A stretch of 64,000 nucleotides of DNA from Anastrepha obliqua (taxonomy: Eukaryota > Arthropoda > Insecta > Diptera > Tephritidae), in assembly GCF_027943255.1 (NCBI RefSeq), contig NC_072895.1, positions 75,828,001-75,892,000 of the forward strand, in the 5' to 3' direction. The number at the start of each line of letters is the position of its first letter. The stretch's first letter is position 1. Below the pieces are notes generated by a model. It was given only the letters and a program-made list of their open reading frames with translations, searched no databases and was not told the origin of the DNA. The translations under genes and the position numbers were made by a program. Below are positions 35,331-47,100 of this stretch, in pieces.

Positions 35331-36728
35331 TAACAAAAAGTAAAAAATATGTATTTGAAACTATTTCGGGTAAGTATTCAGCTGGATATATGTATCAGCG
35401 TATTTTTCTACATGGGTGAAATTTTACACGAACAACGAGAACATAACTTTATCAATTTAAACTATTCCGTCACTGTGACTATAAAATGAAGCCAGTTTAT
35501 TTTCAAACAAAAGTTATAACGTTGGTTGGTTTTTAATCAAATTAGAGTTGTGGTAAATTATCTGGAGGTGAGTATGGCTGCTAAGCTTTTCTCATGAGCT
35601 TTTCAACACTCGGTTTTGCTAACCCTCGACCTCACCAGCCCGCATGAGTTAAAACCCAGTGCAGGCGTGTGCTTTTGCCATAGGAAACCATTTCGCATGT
35701 GATTAGTTCATATTTTGTTGTGAAACCGTCTAGTTGGCAATTGAAGTGCTTTTTTTTTTTTGACATTATCTATCGTATTAGTGGATTGTGACCATCTAAA
35801 TATTATATCGTGAACTTATCTAAACCAACTTTTGGCCACCGTAGCGGTAGTTGATCTGTTTCAACCGCTTCACATCGATGTAATATGGGCTGGGGAGTGC
35901 GTCGCCTAATAACATGTTTGTGCTAAAATACCTTGATTTTCTATTAAACAACAATAACAACACGTCAATAGCATACTTGCTTACAAATATATATACATTG
36001 AAGTAGTTTTTTAATACTTAGCTTAGAATGGATGATGCGCAAGTTTTTCAAAGAAAATGTGTAATTTCATTCGGTCAACATATTCAAGTATTTTGTATTA
36101 TTAAACTTGTATATTGGAAAAATAGTTGTGCCTGCTCTAAGTCATATGGATACATGTAGATATGTGCATATATACGTGCATACATATGTATGTAGAAAGT
36201 CACATTCGCAGTCTGCATCATCGCAAACACGTCATTCTCTTAATTTGTTTTTATAATATTTATGGGTGGCACACGTTCGGTGTCGTCATTATTCGCTCTC
36301 TGCATTTGAATTACTATGGCATTTGTTGTACAAACAGCTGATATGAGAAAGTGATATGATTGCAAAAGTAAAATTTTAGTATTAAAATGTCGTTTGAGCT
36401 AATTATCGAGTGTTTTCTGAAATATAATATTTTTAATCATTTTATCCGTTCAACTTGTTGTTATTCTTGTTTGTGATTTTCAACTATAATATACGTGTGT
36501 GTTTATATATCGCCGTTTTCCATGTTCGCTTTCGACTTCCTTATCTACTGTGCTACCGTTACTATGATTACAAATGGATACAAAAACCTAACTAACAATT
36601 GAGTAAGTATTTATGTAATTCTGTGGGTAATATATTATTTTTGTGAAATACTCCAGCAATTATGACAATTTTCGTTGATTACTTTCCATTTAAGAAATAC
36701 TTTATTTACAATCAGATGTATATATATA
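35331..36728. other. No gene recognised
   Basis: AT-rich, with TATG/TACA microsatellite stretches near 36160-36200. A donor-like GGTGAGTATGG occurs at 35567. No coding segment can be supported. Confidence 0.45.
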
Positions 36729-36730
36729 TA

Positions 36731-36979
36731 TCGCACCCTAAATACAAAAGGGTCACAACTCAAAATGTATCTTCTGCTCAAATATGAACGAAACGTTATC
36801 AATAAAACGGTCCGCGGATGACATATGGCAAAACTAAAATTTTTGGTAGGACTGTTATAAGCTTACATGGCAAATTTCAGCGTGATATGTCACATAGTTT
36901 GTTTTCTGTGCTACTGTAAACAATTCAAGCTCGAGTGTGGAAAATTTTGAGTTGTGACCCTTTTATATTTAGGGTGCGA
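36731..36979. mobile_element. MITE with 36-bp inverted ends
   Basis: TCGCACCCTAAATACAAAAG at the left end and its near-complement at the right; the inverted repeat continues through GGGTCACAACTCAAAAT. It sits in a TA repeat. There is no coding sequence. It abuts the foldback element at 36994. Confidence 0.85.
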
Positions 36980-36993
36980 TATATATGTATATA

Positions 36994-37456
36994 TTAGGGT
37001 GGGTCGATTTAAAAATCGCTCATTGCTCTGTGAAAATCGTATTCTAGGGATCAAAATAAGAAACTTTGCCGAAGGAACCATACCTCTAAAACGAATTCTG
37101 ATGTCCCCCAATTTGAGTCGAACGAAAAATCCCACTTTGACCCATTTAGAGTGCTCCAATCGAGTCCAAATGTATGACCGACCCCCACTAACTTTGGACG
37201 GTTGATCCACCCATGCCCGTGGCACACCCCCTGGAACTCCCCTGGGGGGTTCCCCATACAATCATTTCAAAATATCACCATTTTTGGTCTTTACATGAGA
37301 AAAGAAACTAAAAAGTTCGACCCAAACTGGGTGACATCAGAATTCGTTTTAGAGGTATGGTTCCTTCGGCAAAGTTTCTTATTTTGATCCCTAGAATACG
37401 ATTTTCACAGAGCAATGGGCGATTTTTTTGCCTCCCCACAAATCGACCCGGCCTAA
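36994..37456. mobile_element. Foldback element, copy 2
   Basis: Ends TTAGGGTGGGTCGATTT and AAATCGACCCGGCCTAA; the long inner arms match those of the 884-1462 copy, but the extra left-arm duplication is absent. The frames across it on either strand are by-products of the palindrome. Confidence 0.85.
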
Positions 37457-37749
37457 TATACATACATACATAGATTGTACTATTTTCATGTTATGAGCAA
37501 ATACCATTTGTGTACCCCTGCCCTGCCTCGTCTCGGTATATAAAAAATTAACTGCAAATGATAGATTTTATAAAGCGATTAACGATTTCTTACATATTTC
37601 AAATACTCATGCCAACATATTTCGTATAAAATATTGTGTTTTAATCCCTGATGTGGGACGAAGGAGCAAAACAAATATCAAGTTAAAATAATAAAGGGAA
37701 TTTATAAGATAAAAGCAACCTGATTGCATCATTAATAACGATTGATTAT

Positions 37750-38025
37750 ATTTTAGTAATGTGTGCACAACATCCTGTTCACCCTGTCGTACCCCTTTTG
37801 CTTTATCCTACTCTGCTTATATGTATGCAATGATCTCGAAAATTTACGGACCATCTCTTCAGTCCCGGAGGAGAGTAGATTGTTAAATGTCATCCAGTAG
37901 CGTGGAATAGCTAGCTGGGACAGTAGCATGAACGTTATGGCATTAAGTGCTGCGGCGGTACTGTGCACTTTGTGGAAGCCATATTGATGTTTAATTAGGG
38001 TCAGATTTTTGTGATAACCACACTC
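37750..38025 (-). mobile_element. LINE reverse-transcriptase fragment
   Basis: The complement reads HQYGFHKVHSTAAALNAI and then, after a deletion, LLSSGTEEMVRKFSRSL. It is the same family as the 32838-34449 LINE. Confidence 0.65.
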
Positions 38026-38029
38026 TCGT

Positions 38030-38695
38030 TAAGCTTCGCAGGGACTTTACGGTGTACCAGGGCTTACTCACACCAGAAGTGAAGTCGCAGGTCTTCAAGT
38101 CCTCTACCCCAGTATTGAGCTAGGGAATGTGTAAAGTAAAGAGTCGTAGGGTAGGTAGGCCGAAGCTTCGACACTGTTGCCACTCTTCCAATACTTTATT
38201 TTTGCAACAACGATATCTCCGGAGCATAGCTCTTTTAACATCGTGTGTTCGATAAACCTCGGCATGATAATACAAGCTCGCGGTCTCACATTCCCTTCAC
38301 AATGAAGTATTTGTCCCCACGACATAGCACCTAGACCACAGATACGCTCATGACATACCACCCTGGTTCTCGCATTATTAGTATTATGTGTGTGTTTGTT
38401 TGCAATTTTGCATGCCTACGGCACAGGAGAGCCGTAGACGCTTTGCTATGCAGATTTATCTGTGTAAATATTACTTCAGTCATAAGACTGAGTATATTTA
38501 CGCTTTGTCCTCCATCTTATCCTGGATACGGAAATGGATTCGCCCCAGATGTAGGTGAGGACGGCACCCGTACCTCGACTTCAGCACCTTGAGGGACCCG
38601 AGATTGATACCTAGTACCAGGTGGGAATCCGCCTCCGAAGTGGTAGCGGATTTCTGCCTGGTGCACGAGTATACTCTCCAGAGAGTCGTGTCAAG
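38030..38695 (-). mobile_element. LOA-type LINE: end of ORF1 and endonuclease fragment
   Basis: Complement: TQINLHSKASTALLCRR near 38440, ICGLGAMSWGQILHCEGN, then RACIIMPRFIEHTMLKELCS, GDIVVAKIKYW and VEASAYLPYDS (38104-38361), the first half of an AP-type endonuclease as in LOA LINEs. Frameshifted; truncated on its 3' side near 38030. Confidence 0.7.
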
Positions 38696-38711
38696 AAGTA
38701 AGCATGTACTA

Positions 38712-39248
38712 ATAGGTCTATGGATAAGTTCGTGCGGTTTTACAACAGATGGCGTAACTTGATTATTATTCCATCGATCCACATTTCCAAACATTCATTG
38801 GAGAGCTACTGTCGTAAGGCACAAACGTCAGTATACGTTTTTTATTTGAAGCGTAAACAACAATATTTTTACCACACTTGAAAATGTCGAATTTCGTGCC
38901 AAATAATGTGTTTTTGCGGGGAATTCTTCTTCATTATTTTAATATGAAGAAAAAAGCAGCCGAAAGTCATCGTATCTTGGTGGAAGTTTATGGTGAGCAT
39001 GCTCTAGCTGAGCGAACGTGCCAGAAGTGGTTTGCACGCTTTAAAAGTGGTGATTTTGGCCGCGCCGCCAAAGTTCATGGATACCGAATTGGAGGAATTG
39101 CTCGATCAAGATCCGGCTCAAACGCAAGAAGAGGTTGCAAAAACTTTGGGAGTTGATCAATCAACCATTTCCAAACGTTTAAAAGCCATGGGAATGATCC
39201 GAAATTCAAATTTCGAAAAAAACCGCACGAACTTATTCATAGACCTAT
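38712..39248 (+). mobile_element. Internally deleted mariner
   Basis: Inverted ends ATAGGTCTATGGATAAG and the complement of ATAGGTCTATGAATAAG; TA at 38710-38711 and 39249-39250. The transposase N-terminus is recognisable (MSNFVPNNVFLRGILLHYF, ERTCQKWFARFKSGDF; after a frameshift, LDQDPAQTQEEVAKTLGV and STISKRLKAMG), followed directly by the right end. An unoccupied version of the target is at 40976-41020. Confidence 0.85.
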
Positions 39249-39519
39249 TATAATTATTTAAATATACTTCGCATGAACATTCCCGGGCCCTAGGACGACA
39301 GTACTTCACTAAACGGAAAAATTAAAATTGTTTCCAGCCGAGCCGTTGGAGGTGATTGGTTTATCGCCAGGTTGAATGGTTGTGCCCCGACTCACAGCCG
39401 TATCGCTGTTGCCTAAAACAATCTTATCTTCCGTTAATTTGGAAGGGTTCACGAACGGCATGGTATTTTATATAATTGTATAAATTGCTCTGTAACGAAT
39501 GTGCCTTGAGATCCTTGAT

Positions 39520-40640
39520 CTAATAAGGCTCGCCCGAGAAATTTGGTACGGAGATTTTCGGTAATTTAGCGTCACTGTAAAATGTGTCATTTCGATGGTA
39601 AGGCGCCACTAATATACTGTTTAATGCCACCGGTGAAGTTGTAGAACAGGCTGGCATAGAATCATGCAAAAAACCTTTAAAGGTGACATATACATCTTCG
39701 AAGCTGTCAAAAGTTGCACTAGTCATGTATGGAATCTCATCACTAATAACCCTTATATACCCCTGAGACAGCGTTTCCGGACGCAGCCCATGTGCCTTTT
39801 CCTTAAGGGGGGAAGCTGGTCTAGAGCGCAAAAAATGGGCATATTTTATGAATTTATTTTGACTCAACAAAGGAATCAATCGAAAATCTGTGAAATAGGT
39901 TTAATAATATAGCTTTCATGGTACAAATACAAAATTTTTCGTCTGAATTAATTTCAAAATGGCCGCTGTCCAGCAGTTCTCCTAAGGCGCCTTTTTTTTC
40001 TAGTGGGTCCATTGCCGAAGACGTAAACTCCTTAATTTTTGTCCTGGATCAAAAAATTAAATTTTTTTAGTTTCTATATAACAACAGAAAGAGACGTACG
40101 TAGGATTTTTTCGATATTTTGTTTTTTCGCGAAATGGTGCACGTTTGAACAAAAAGTTACAATTTTCACTATAAAGAACGACATAAAATTGTTGATTAAA
40201 AAAAAAACTATGTAATATAAATAAAAAATCCTACGTACGTCTCCGGAGAAAGGTATTTCGAATGTATTGTCAAAATTTCGTAAGAATCGGTAAAGATTTG
40301 TTCGAGTTATGTCTTCGGTCAGTTTAAAAAAAGTGATTTCGAGAAAAACGCGTTTAAAGTTGTAAGTAGCGTTCGGGGCATACCTGCGAGGCACTGCCGT
40401 CGAATGAAAAATTTGGGCATTTAGACATTTTTGCTGGCATCCCTCATTTGGTATATTATTTCTAAGACCCTAAAGCACCTTTTAAGACAAAAAAAAATTT
40501 TTCGATTTTTTCAAAATTCTAGACCAGCTTCCCCCCTCAAGCTTCGTCAGCTCGCACAGCAAATGCGTTTGAATCTCTGCAAGTACCTTTACCTGATCCA
40601 TATTACACAAATGAGTCAAATTTATTAAAAAATTTAAATA
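39520..40640 (-). pseudogene. BEL/Pao-like gag fragment split by a TTAA element
   Basis: On the minus strand a frame beginning MDQVKVLAEIQTHLLCELTK (about 40614-40541) continues after the insertion as EKAHGLRPETLSQGYIRVIS and ends SDAKLPKISVPNFSGEPY and a stop near 39525. The LPKISVPNFSGEP motif is characteristic of BEL/Pao-type gag proteins just before the capsid-like region. No LTR or pol was seen, so this is a relic. Confidence 0.6.
39807..40536. mobile_element. TTAA element inserted in the Pao-like gag
   Basis: TTAA at 39803-39806; TCAA (one substitution) at 40537-40540. Inverted ends GGGGGGAAGCTGGTCTAGA. It has no protein. It contains, at 40271-40360, a core shared with the elements at 51999 and 61321 (AGAATCGGT ... 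GAGAAAAACGCGTTTAAAGT). Confidence 0.8.
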
Positions 40641-40894
40641 ATCTTACGGTAAAAAAAAACTGGACCGACTGTCCCTGTTCGGATGCCAATAAATGTTCTA
40701 TTAAATATTTGGATATTCTTGAAATATACACACACGGTCTGATGTCCAAATGAAAAAGAAAAGCTAAATTCTAAGCTCGCATACTGCAAGGCAACAATTT
40801 GAAAAGGGCCAGAGCACTCAATTACGGTACTTTTTCAGTACTTACTTCGATTGCTTAGTCCTCATTCTTACAACAGAGTTGCAATTACAGTATG

Positions 40895-41125
40895 GTGAGT
40901 TACAAAAATGAAATTATATAAATTGAAGTATGTTGAATATGTTTAACAAGAAAAATAATAATAATACAAGATAATAAGTAAGCATGTACTATAATTATTT
41001 AAATATGCTTCGCATGAACAGTGAGTGTCCTGCCCTCGCTAGAGCAAGGCTCGACCTATTCAAATTATTATCATATTTGAAATGGCCACCAACATTTTAC
41101 AATGTATCTTTTCGTAAATTTTCAG
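40895..41125 (+). promoter_or_regulatory. Possible 5' UTR intron of gene 1
   Basis: A strong donor (TATG/GTGAGT, GT at 40895) and an acceptor (TTTTCAG ending 41125) lie just before the ATG at 41143. If used, the upstream in-frame ATGs at 40984 and 41017 would be intronic. Inference only. Confidence 0.35.
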
Positions 41126-41142
41126 CATTTTCTTTACTTGCC

Positions 41143-44100
41143 ATGGCTGTCGTTGGGTATCTTATTCACTTCGCAATAGCGTTAGTTATTGTGAATAAAG
41201 AAGTGACGCCTACACGCGGAATGCTTTACCCACGGGAGTCCGAAACGCGGGAGATGCGTTCATTGGATGGATTATGGAACTTTGTCACATCGGACGAAGC
41301 AAATCCAACACAGGGAGTACGAGATAAATGGTTTGGAGACGACTTGAGTAAGGTAAAAAATGTGATCCCCATGCCAGTGCCTGCTAGTTATAACGATATA
41401 ACAACAGACAATACAATCCGCGATCATGTTGGTACTGTATGGTACGATCGCAAATTTTTCGTTCCACGGTCCTGGGCGAAAGATCAACGAGTATGGCTTC
41501 GATTTGGCAGTGTGCACTACGAGGCCTTTGTGGTGAGTAATTGGCTACTTAATAATATCACAAATTGTAATAGAAGAGTAATAGAAATAATTTTAATAGT
41601 GGATTAATGGAGAAATGGTCGTAAAACATGAAATGGGTCATTTGCCTTTCGAAGCGGAAGTTACAAATTTTGTAAAATACGGCGAGGAAAATCGTATTAC
41701 CGTTATGTGCGACAATGCGCTTATACAAACCACAGTGCCTCAGGGAAAAATTAGCGAAGTTAAGAAGTGAGTAGAATAGATAATAAAGATTCAAAAAGTA
41801 TTTCTAATAAATTTATCATATTTTATAATATCTTCATGCTTTAAGGGATGGAGGAGTTGCAATAGTTCAAACTTATACATTTGACTTCTTCAACTACGCA
41901 GGAATACATCGCTCCGTCCATTTGTATACCACACCAAAAACTTTCATCGAAGAGGTTGAAGTCACTTCCGATTTGGCAGAAAATTCAGGTTGCTTTATAT
42001 ACAGGGTGGCCAATCTAGCGTAAAAGATGCATGAATAGTTTTCAATTAATTTTATTCTTGAAAGTAATACAGCTATGTCTTCGTTAACTAACCATCGACG
42101 TAGAAATGTGATTTTCCAGTAAAAATCTCATTTTAACTTTTCAACTATAAGGTGTGTTCAAAAAATATCGCGAATTTTGTGTGTTTTTAAAAAATTATTT
42201 ATTTATTCATTAATATCTATTTTGTCCCCTTCAAAGTAATCCCCATGAGATATTATGCACTTGTGCCAACGTTTTTTTTTTTGCAATCTTCGAAGCACTT
42301 CAAAAAACCATTTTTTTATCTTGTTCAGGTCCTCTTTCGATGCTGTCTTTCTTTTCATGGGCCTCTTCAGTTTCGGGAACAAGAAGAAGTCATAGGGGGC
42401 CAGATCTGGGGAATACGGTGGCTGTGGCATCGTTAGTGTGTTGTTTTTGGCCAAAAAGTTGCGCACAAGCAACGATGTGTGAGCAGGGGCGTCATCGTGA
42501 TGCTAGAGCCAATTTTTGTTCTTTCACAAATCCGTGGATTGCTTCGCGCAATTTGCGCATAACTTGCAGGTAATATTCCGTATTGACCGTTTTACCCCGT
42601 GGCAAGAACTCATGATGCACAACGCCCCTGCAATCGAAGAAAACGGTAAGCAAAACTTTTACATTCGACCGAACTTGGCGCGCTTTTTCGGTCTTGGTTC
42701 GTGCGGCAGCTTCCATTGAGATAATTGAGCTTAAACCCACGATTCGTCACCATTTATGACCCTCTGGAGAAAATTTGGGTAATCGGGAACAGAGTCCAAC
42801 ATCTTAATAGCAATGTTCATGCTGCTTTTGGTCGAAATTTAGCAGTTTTGGTACGGTTCTTAGTGATAAGCAGTGTCTTCTAATGTCCCCCATACAACAT
42901 CTGCATGACGAGGCTCATATGCTATCTGTGAAGGAGCATAACAAACTACTCAGCAAGCAGTTTCTGCTAGGATGTCACCGTAGGCCTCACCCATGCAAAC
43001 ACCTGCTTGAGCCTGAACCACCTCCCAGGTACATCAGGAGGCACTTCCTAAATTACGTGAACGATATCCTAGACAAAACAGACAGACCACTCCAGGATCG
43101 GACAGTGTACAGACAGGCCATAAACGACATTTATCGGGAGACCCTTACCACCTTCTTAAGCTCCCGACCTCCGAATGCCGTTATCGCCACCACAAATTGT
43201 AGACGAAGAGCTCCAACTTCCCCGAGAGTTCCGCGTAACCTTGGCACAATTACGTTCTGGATATTGTAGCAGGTTAAACTCCTACCTATCCAGAATCGAC
43301 CCCGACATACTTAACATACATATGTCCGGCATGTGAAGACACCCCGCACGACACTAACCACTTTTTCACATGTCCCATCAAGCCCACTCATCTAACACCT
43401 CGCTCCCTCTGGACCCAACTCAACAGCTAGTTTCCTGTGCCTACCGTTAGATAAGCTAGACGAAGGCGACCGGTGATTACACTACACTGACATGGCAAAG
43501 GTAGTGCTACAAAAACAACAACAGTACCAACATATCGCCACAAAAAAATCGAAATTCGAATATTCGTAACCTGCGAAAATTCAAAATTCGCGTTACTTTT
43601 TGAACACGCCTCGTATTCCAACTTTGTTTATGCGTAAAGCTGTTAAAATGTCCAACCATAAAGTAAATTTTTGACACATCACACAAAATAACGATTTTAG
43701 CGATTGTTCAAATTTTTTACGTAGAATGGACCACCCTGTACATATACTTGTAGTACATGCACACATATGTGTAAGTGTATATTAGGGGTATTCAAACCAA
43801 TTTCGTTACTTTGACGGCTTGTTAGTGGCTGTTCGGCAAATATGCATGGTATTTACTGCGAAGAAACTTATTGACTTATACGTACTTATGGTAATGAGAG
43901 ACCATAGCAAAAAAGCAAAAACTATTAGTCAATTCTTGGCCAAAAAATCTAAAATAAGTCTGTGGTCCCCTCAATCCTTCCATTTTTGAGCTTCATCCAC
44001 TGAAAGAAAATATCCTTGAAATACCAAATTTTTGATTGCAAGAATAACTTTCTTATGATTGTTCCTTTACCTTTTTGATATTTTTAACTTAAACTTCCCG

Positions 44101-47100
44101 CCCCACCAACAAATGACAATTGTCAAACAGCTGATTGTTATTTTTGCCAATTACCAATCAAATTGCTAAGCTCGTTATTTAGAGCTTATAATACGTTCAC
44201 ATATAAGTAGATGATCTACTTTTTCGCGGTTTACTCAAAATCCGTGATTTCCCATACAAAATTTCTCTCCCAATATCTGAGATTATAAAATAATCCTAGA
44301 TAATAACGATACTTATTGACATGCAACCCTGTGTTTTCTGTGTTATCGATAATTATTATTACGAATGTAAGGAGAAGCATCAAAATAAAAACTAAATGAA
44401 AGAACTAAAATCAGAAAGAAAACTAAATCAAAGAAAACAGGTCTTTAAACATAATTCTAATAAAATGTTTGTTAAATATTATTAATTAGGGATTCATTTT
44501 ACAGAAAAAAGCGTGTGTCCATACACGATTTGTCCTCCTATTACTTATTATAAAATTTTATGTAGAATTTCCCATGCGCATTGCTGCCATAATTTTTTGC
44601 AACCTCAATAAATGTCGTTTACGGATTTTCTTCCAACTGATTATTATTAGCAGCCAATTGCGCAATTAAATTAGCTATTACTTCTCCTTGTATTTTCTTC
44701 ATATCGTTAATAATTATTAAAGAAACCAAAAACACCGAAATACTCCACCAAAATAATTTCTATAAAGAAAAAACCTTTCACAACAGTATTGGCTGCTGAT
44801 GGTCAATTTTGCAGGTAATCTGCCATATGTGAACGGATAGATTAATTTGGTGGATTTATAGGTGATTAATGCATATGTGAACGTATTATTAGGCACTTTG
44901 GTTGGATTTACAAAAACAAAATATACCTGAAACTATCAAGTAACGAAGCAACGATTTCGGTGTGAAGACCCTATTATGTATTTTTTATTATTGTTACAAA
45001 TATACTCAATCGTTCTGCAGTGGGGCATGTATATTATAAAGTAAAAGTGAGCGGAACTGCCTCGAACGAAGCCGACAGTTCTCTCCAAATTCGAGTGCAA
45101 CTGCGAAACAAAGAAGGTGTCATTGTTTCCAATAGTACATCCAATGGCGATTTGAATGGTGTACTGGAAGTAAAGAAAGCAAATCCCTGGTGGCCATATT
45201 TAATGCATCCTGAACCTGGTTACCTTTATCAAATGGAATTATTTTTACACGCTGCTGATAATACTTTAATAGACATTTATCGACTGAAGGTTGGAATACG
45301 CACACTTACCTGGAATAATACCTCATTCCTTATCAATGGACGGCCAGTGTACTTCAGAGGTTTCGGCAAGCATGAAGATTCAGATGTAAGTAACCCAAAA
45401 AAGTTTTCGTGCTTTCGTTATACGGAGAAAATGCGCAACACGGTTAGGGAAAGAATTATCAAAAATCACCGAGAATTTTCAGCCACTTCAAACTTGCAAT
45501 TTATTACACTAAAATTTAATGGGTTTTAAACTGCATTCCTAAATTATGTTTAAAAATATTTATTAAAAAGCTTAATTTATATTAAATGTTTATTTTCATT
45601 AAAATTAATTAAAACAAAAAACAAAAGAGAGTAGTCAAAATATCGGTTATATTATTTTGACACTGGCAGAGCTCCTCCTCCAATTTTTGTTTTGTGGCTT
45701 GATGTTGGTCCTCAATTGGAGGGGCCTACAATTGTATACCACCTCCGAAAGGTAGATTGTTTTTTAGCAGCTTATAATATCAGGTCAGTCCATAAGTTCG
45801 TGCGTTTTTTAAAGGTGGTTTTAAAATTAATAAAAAAGATGTTTAAAGTATTTATTAATCAGTAATATATTTTCCTTCATTTCTTACAATGCCTTCCCAA
45901 CGTTTAGGCAAATTTTTAAATCTCTGCTCAAAAAATTGTTTGTCCTTGGAGCTAAAATAAGGTTCGATATCCGTTTTATAGCTTCTTTTGAGGAGTAGTT
46001 CTTGTTACTCATATGGAGTTGAAGTCCACGGAAAAGGTGATAATCACAAGGTGCAATATCCGGAGAGTATGGTGGATGCGGCATTAGCTCCCATCCGAGC
46101 TCGTTCAGCTTGCCTAATGTTTGCCTTGCGGTATTAGGTCTTGCGTTGTCGTGGTGAAACAAAACTTTGCGTCTATTCACTAAAGACGGTCGATTTTTGT
46201 TAAGTGCCTCATTCAGGTTTGATAGCTGATGGGAATAATAATCAGTAGTTATCGTCTGGTTTGGTTCCAGAAGTTCATAATAAACAATACCGGCCATATC
46301 CCACCAAATAGACAGGAGAATATTCTTGGGGTGAAGGCCATCTCTAGGGGTCGGTTCTGGTGTTTCATCTTTATCTAACCATTGGCGTTTACCAACAGGA
46401 TTGTTGTAAAGGACCCATTTTTCATCACAAGTAACGATACGGTACAAAAAACTTTCATTTTCAAGCCGTTGCAGCAGCTAAGAACACACATTCACTCTCT
46501 GCTGAAGATTGGCGACTTAAAGTCTATGCGGAATTCATTTTCCCTGCTTTGAAACCTTTCCCAACTGAACCAGGTGCCTGTGAACTGTTCCATGCGATGA
46601 ATTTAACCTCTGAGCTATCATATCGACTGTCAAATTTGGCTCAGCTTCCACGAGTTCGAGCAAGGCGACGTAGTTAAAGACTTCAGGACAACGAGCGCGC
46701 GGAGCATCCACCACGTCGCAGTTACCACTTCGGAATTTTGAAAACCACTTTTGCGCAGTCCTTACACTCACGGCATCCTCTCCGTGAACAGTGTTTATTT
46801 CTGCAGCAGCAGTTGTTGCATTTTTACCACTTTTATAAAAATTAATACAAAATATGCCTCTTATACGCGTTCGAAGATTCCATTTTATTTTTTAACAACA
46901 CGTGCTTCTATCCGCGATTAAAATCCACAATATATCAAGGAAAATATAAATAGTTCCGTTATATTCCGCGAATAATTTTTTGTATGCAAAAATCGTACAA
47001 AAGTGAAAATATGGGTAAAATCCGCACGAACTTATGAACTGACCTGATATATTGTAATTTACATAGATTGTATAAGTGATTGTTCCTACAATTAGGCAAA

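Larger units (their letters stand above)
38696..41020 (+). repeat. 45-bp direct repeat pair
   Basis: A 45-bp sequence (AAGTAAGCATGTACTA + TAATTATTTAAATAT..TTCGCATGAACA) occurs at 40976-41020 intact and at 38696-38711 plus 39251-39279 split by the mariner. One base differs. Homology ends sharply on both sides. The repeat brackets a 1.7-kb block with a Pao-like fragment. Confidence 0.85.
42002..43738. mobile_element. Outer element of a three-deep nest in intron 3
   Basis: Ends CAGGGTGGCCAATCTAGCGT and the complement of CAGGGTGGTCCATTCTACGT, with TA at 42000-42001 and 43739-43740. Only about 270 bp is its own sequence; the rest is a later mariner (42148-43613). It has no transposase. Confidence 0.8.

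Noticed and set aside
41017..41142. N-terminal extension of glucuronidase 1
   Set aside because: It contains part of the 45-bp duplicated sequence, buries the signal peptide, and spoils the offset to human catalytic residues; the frame being open here looks accidental.
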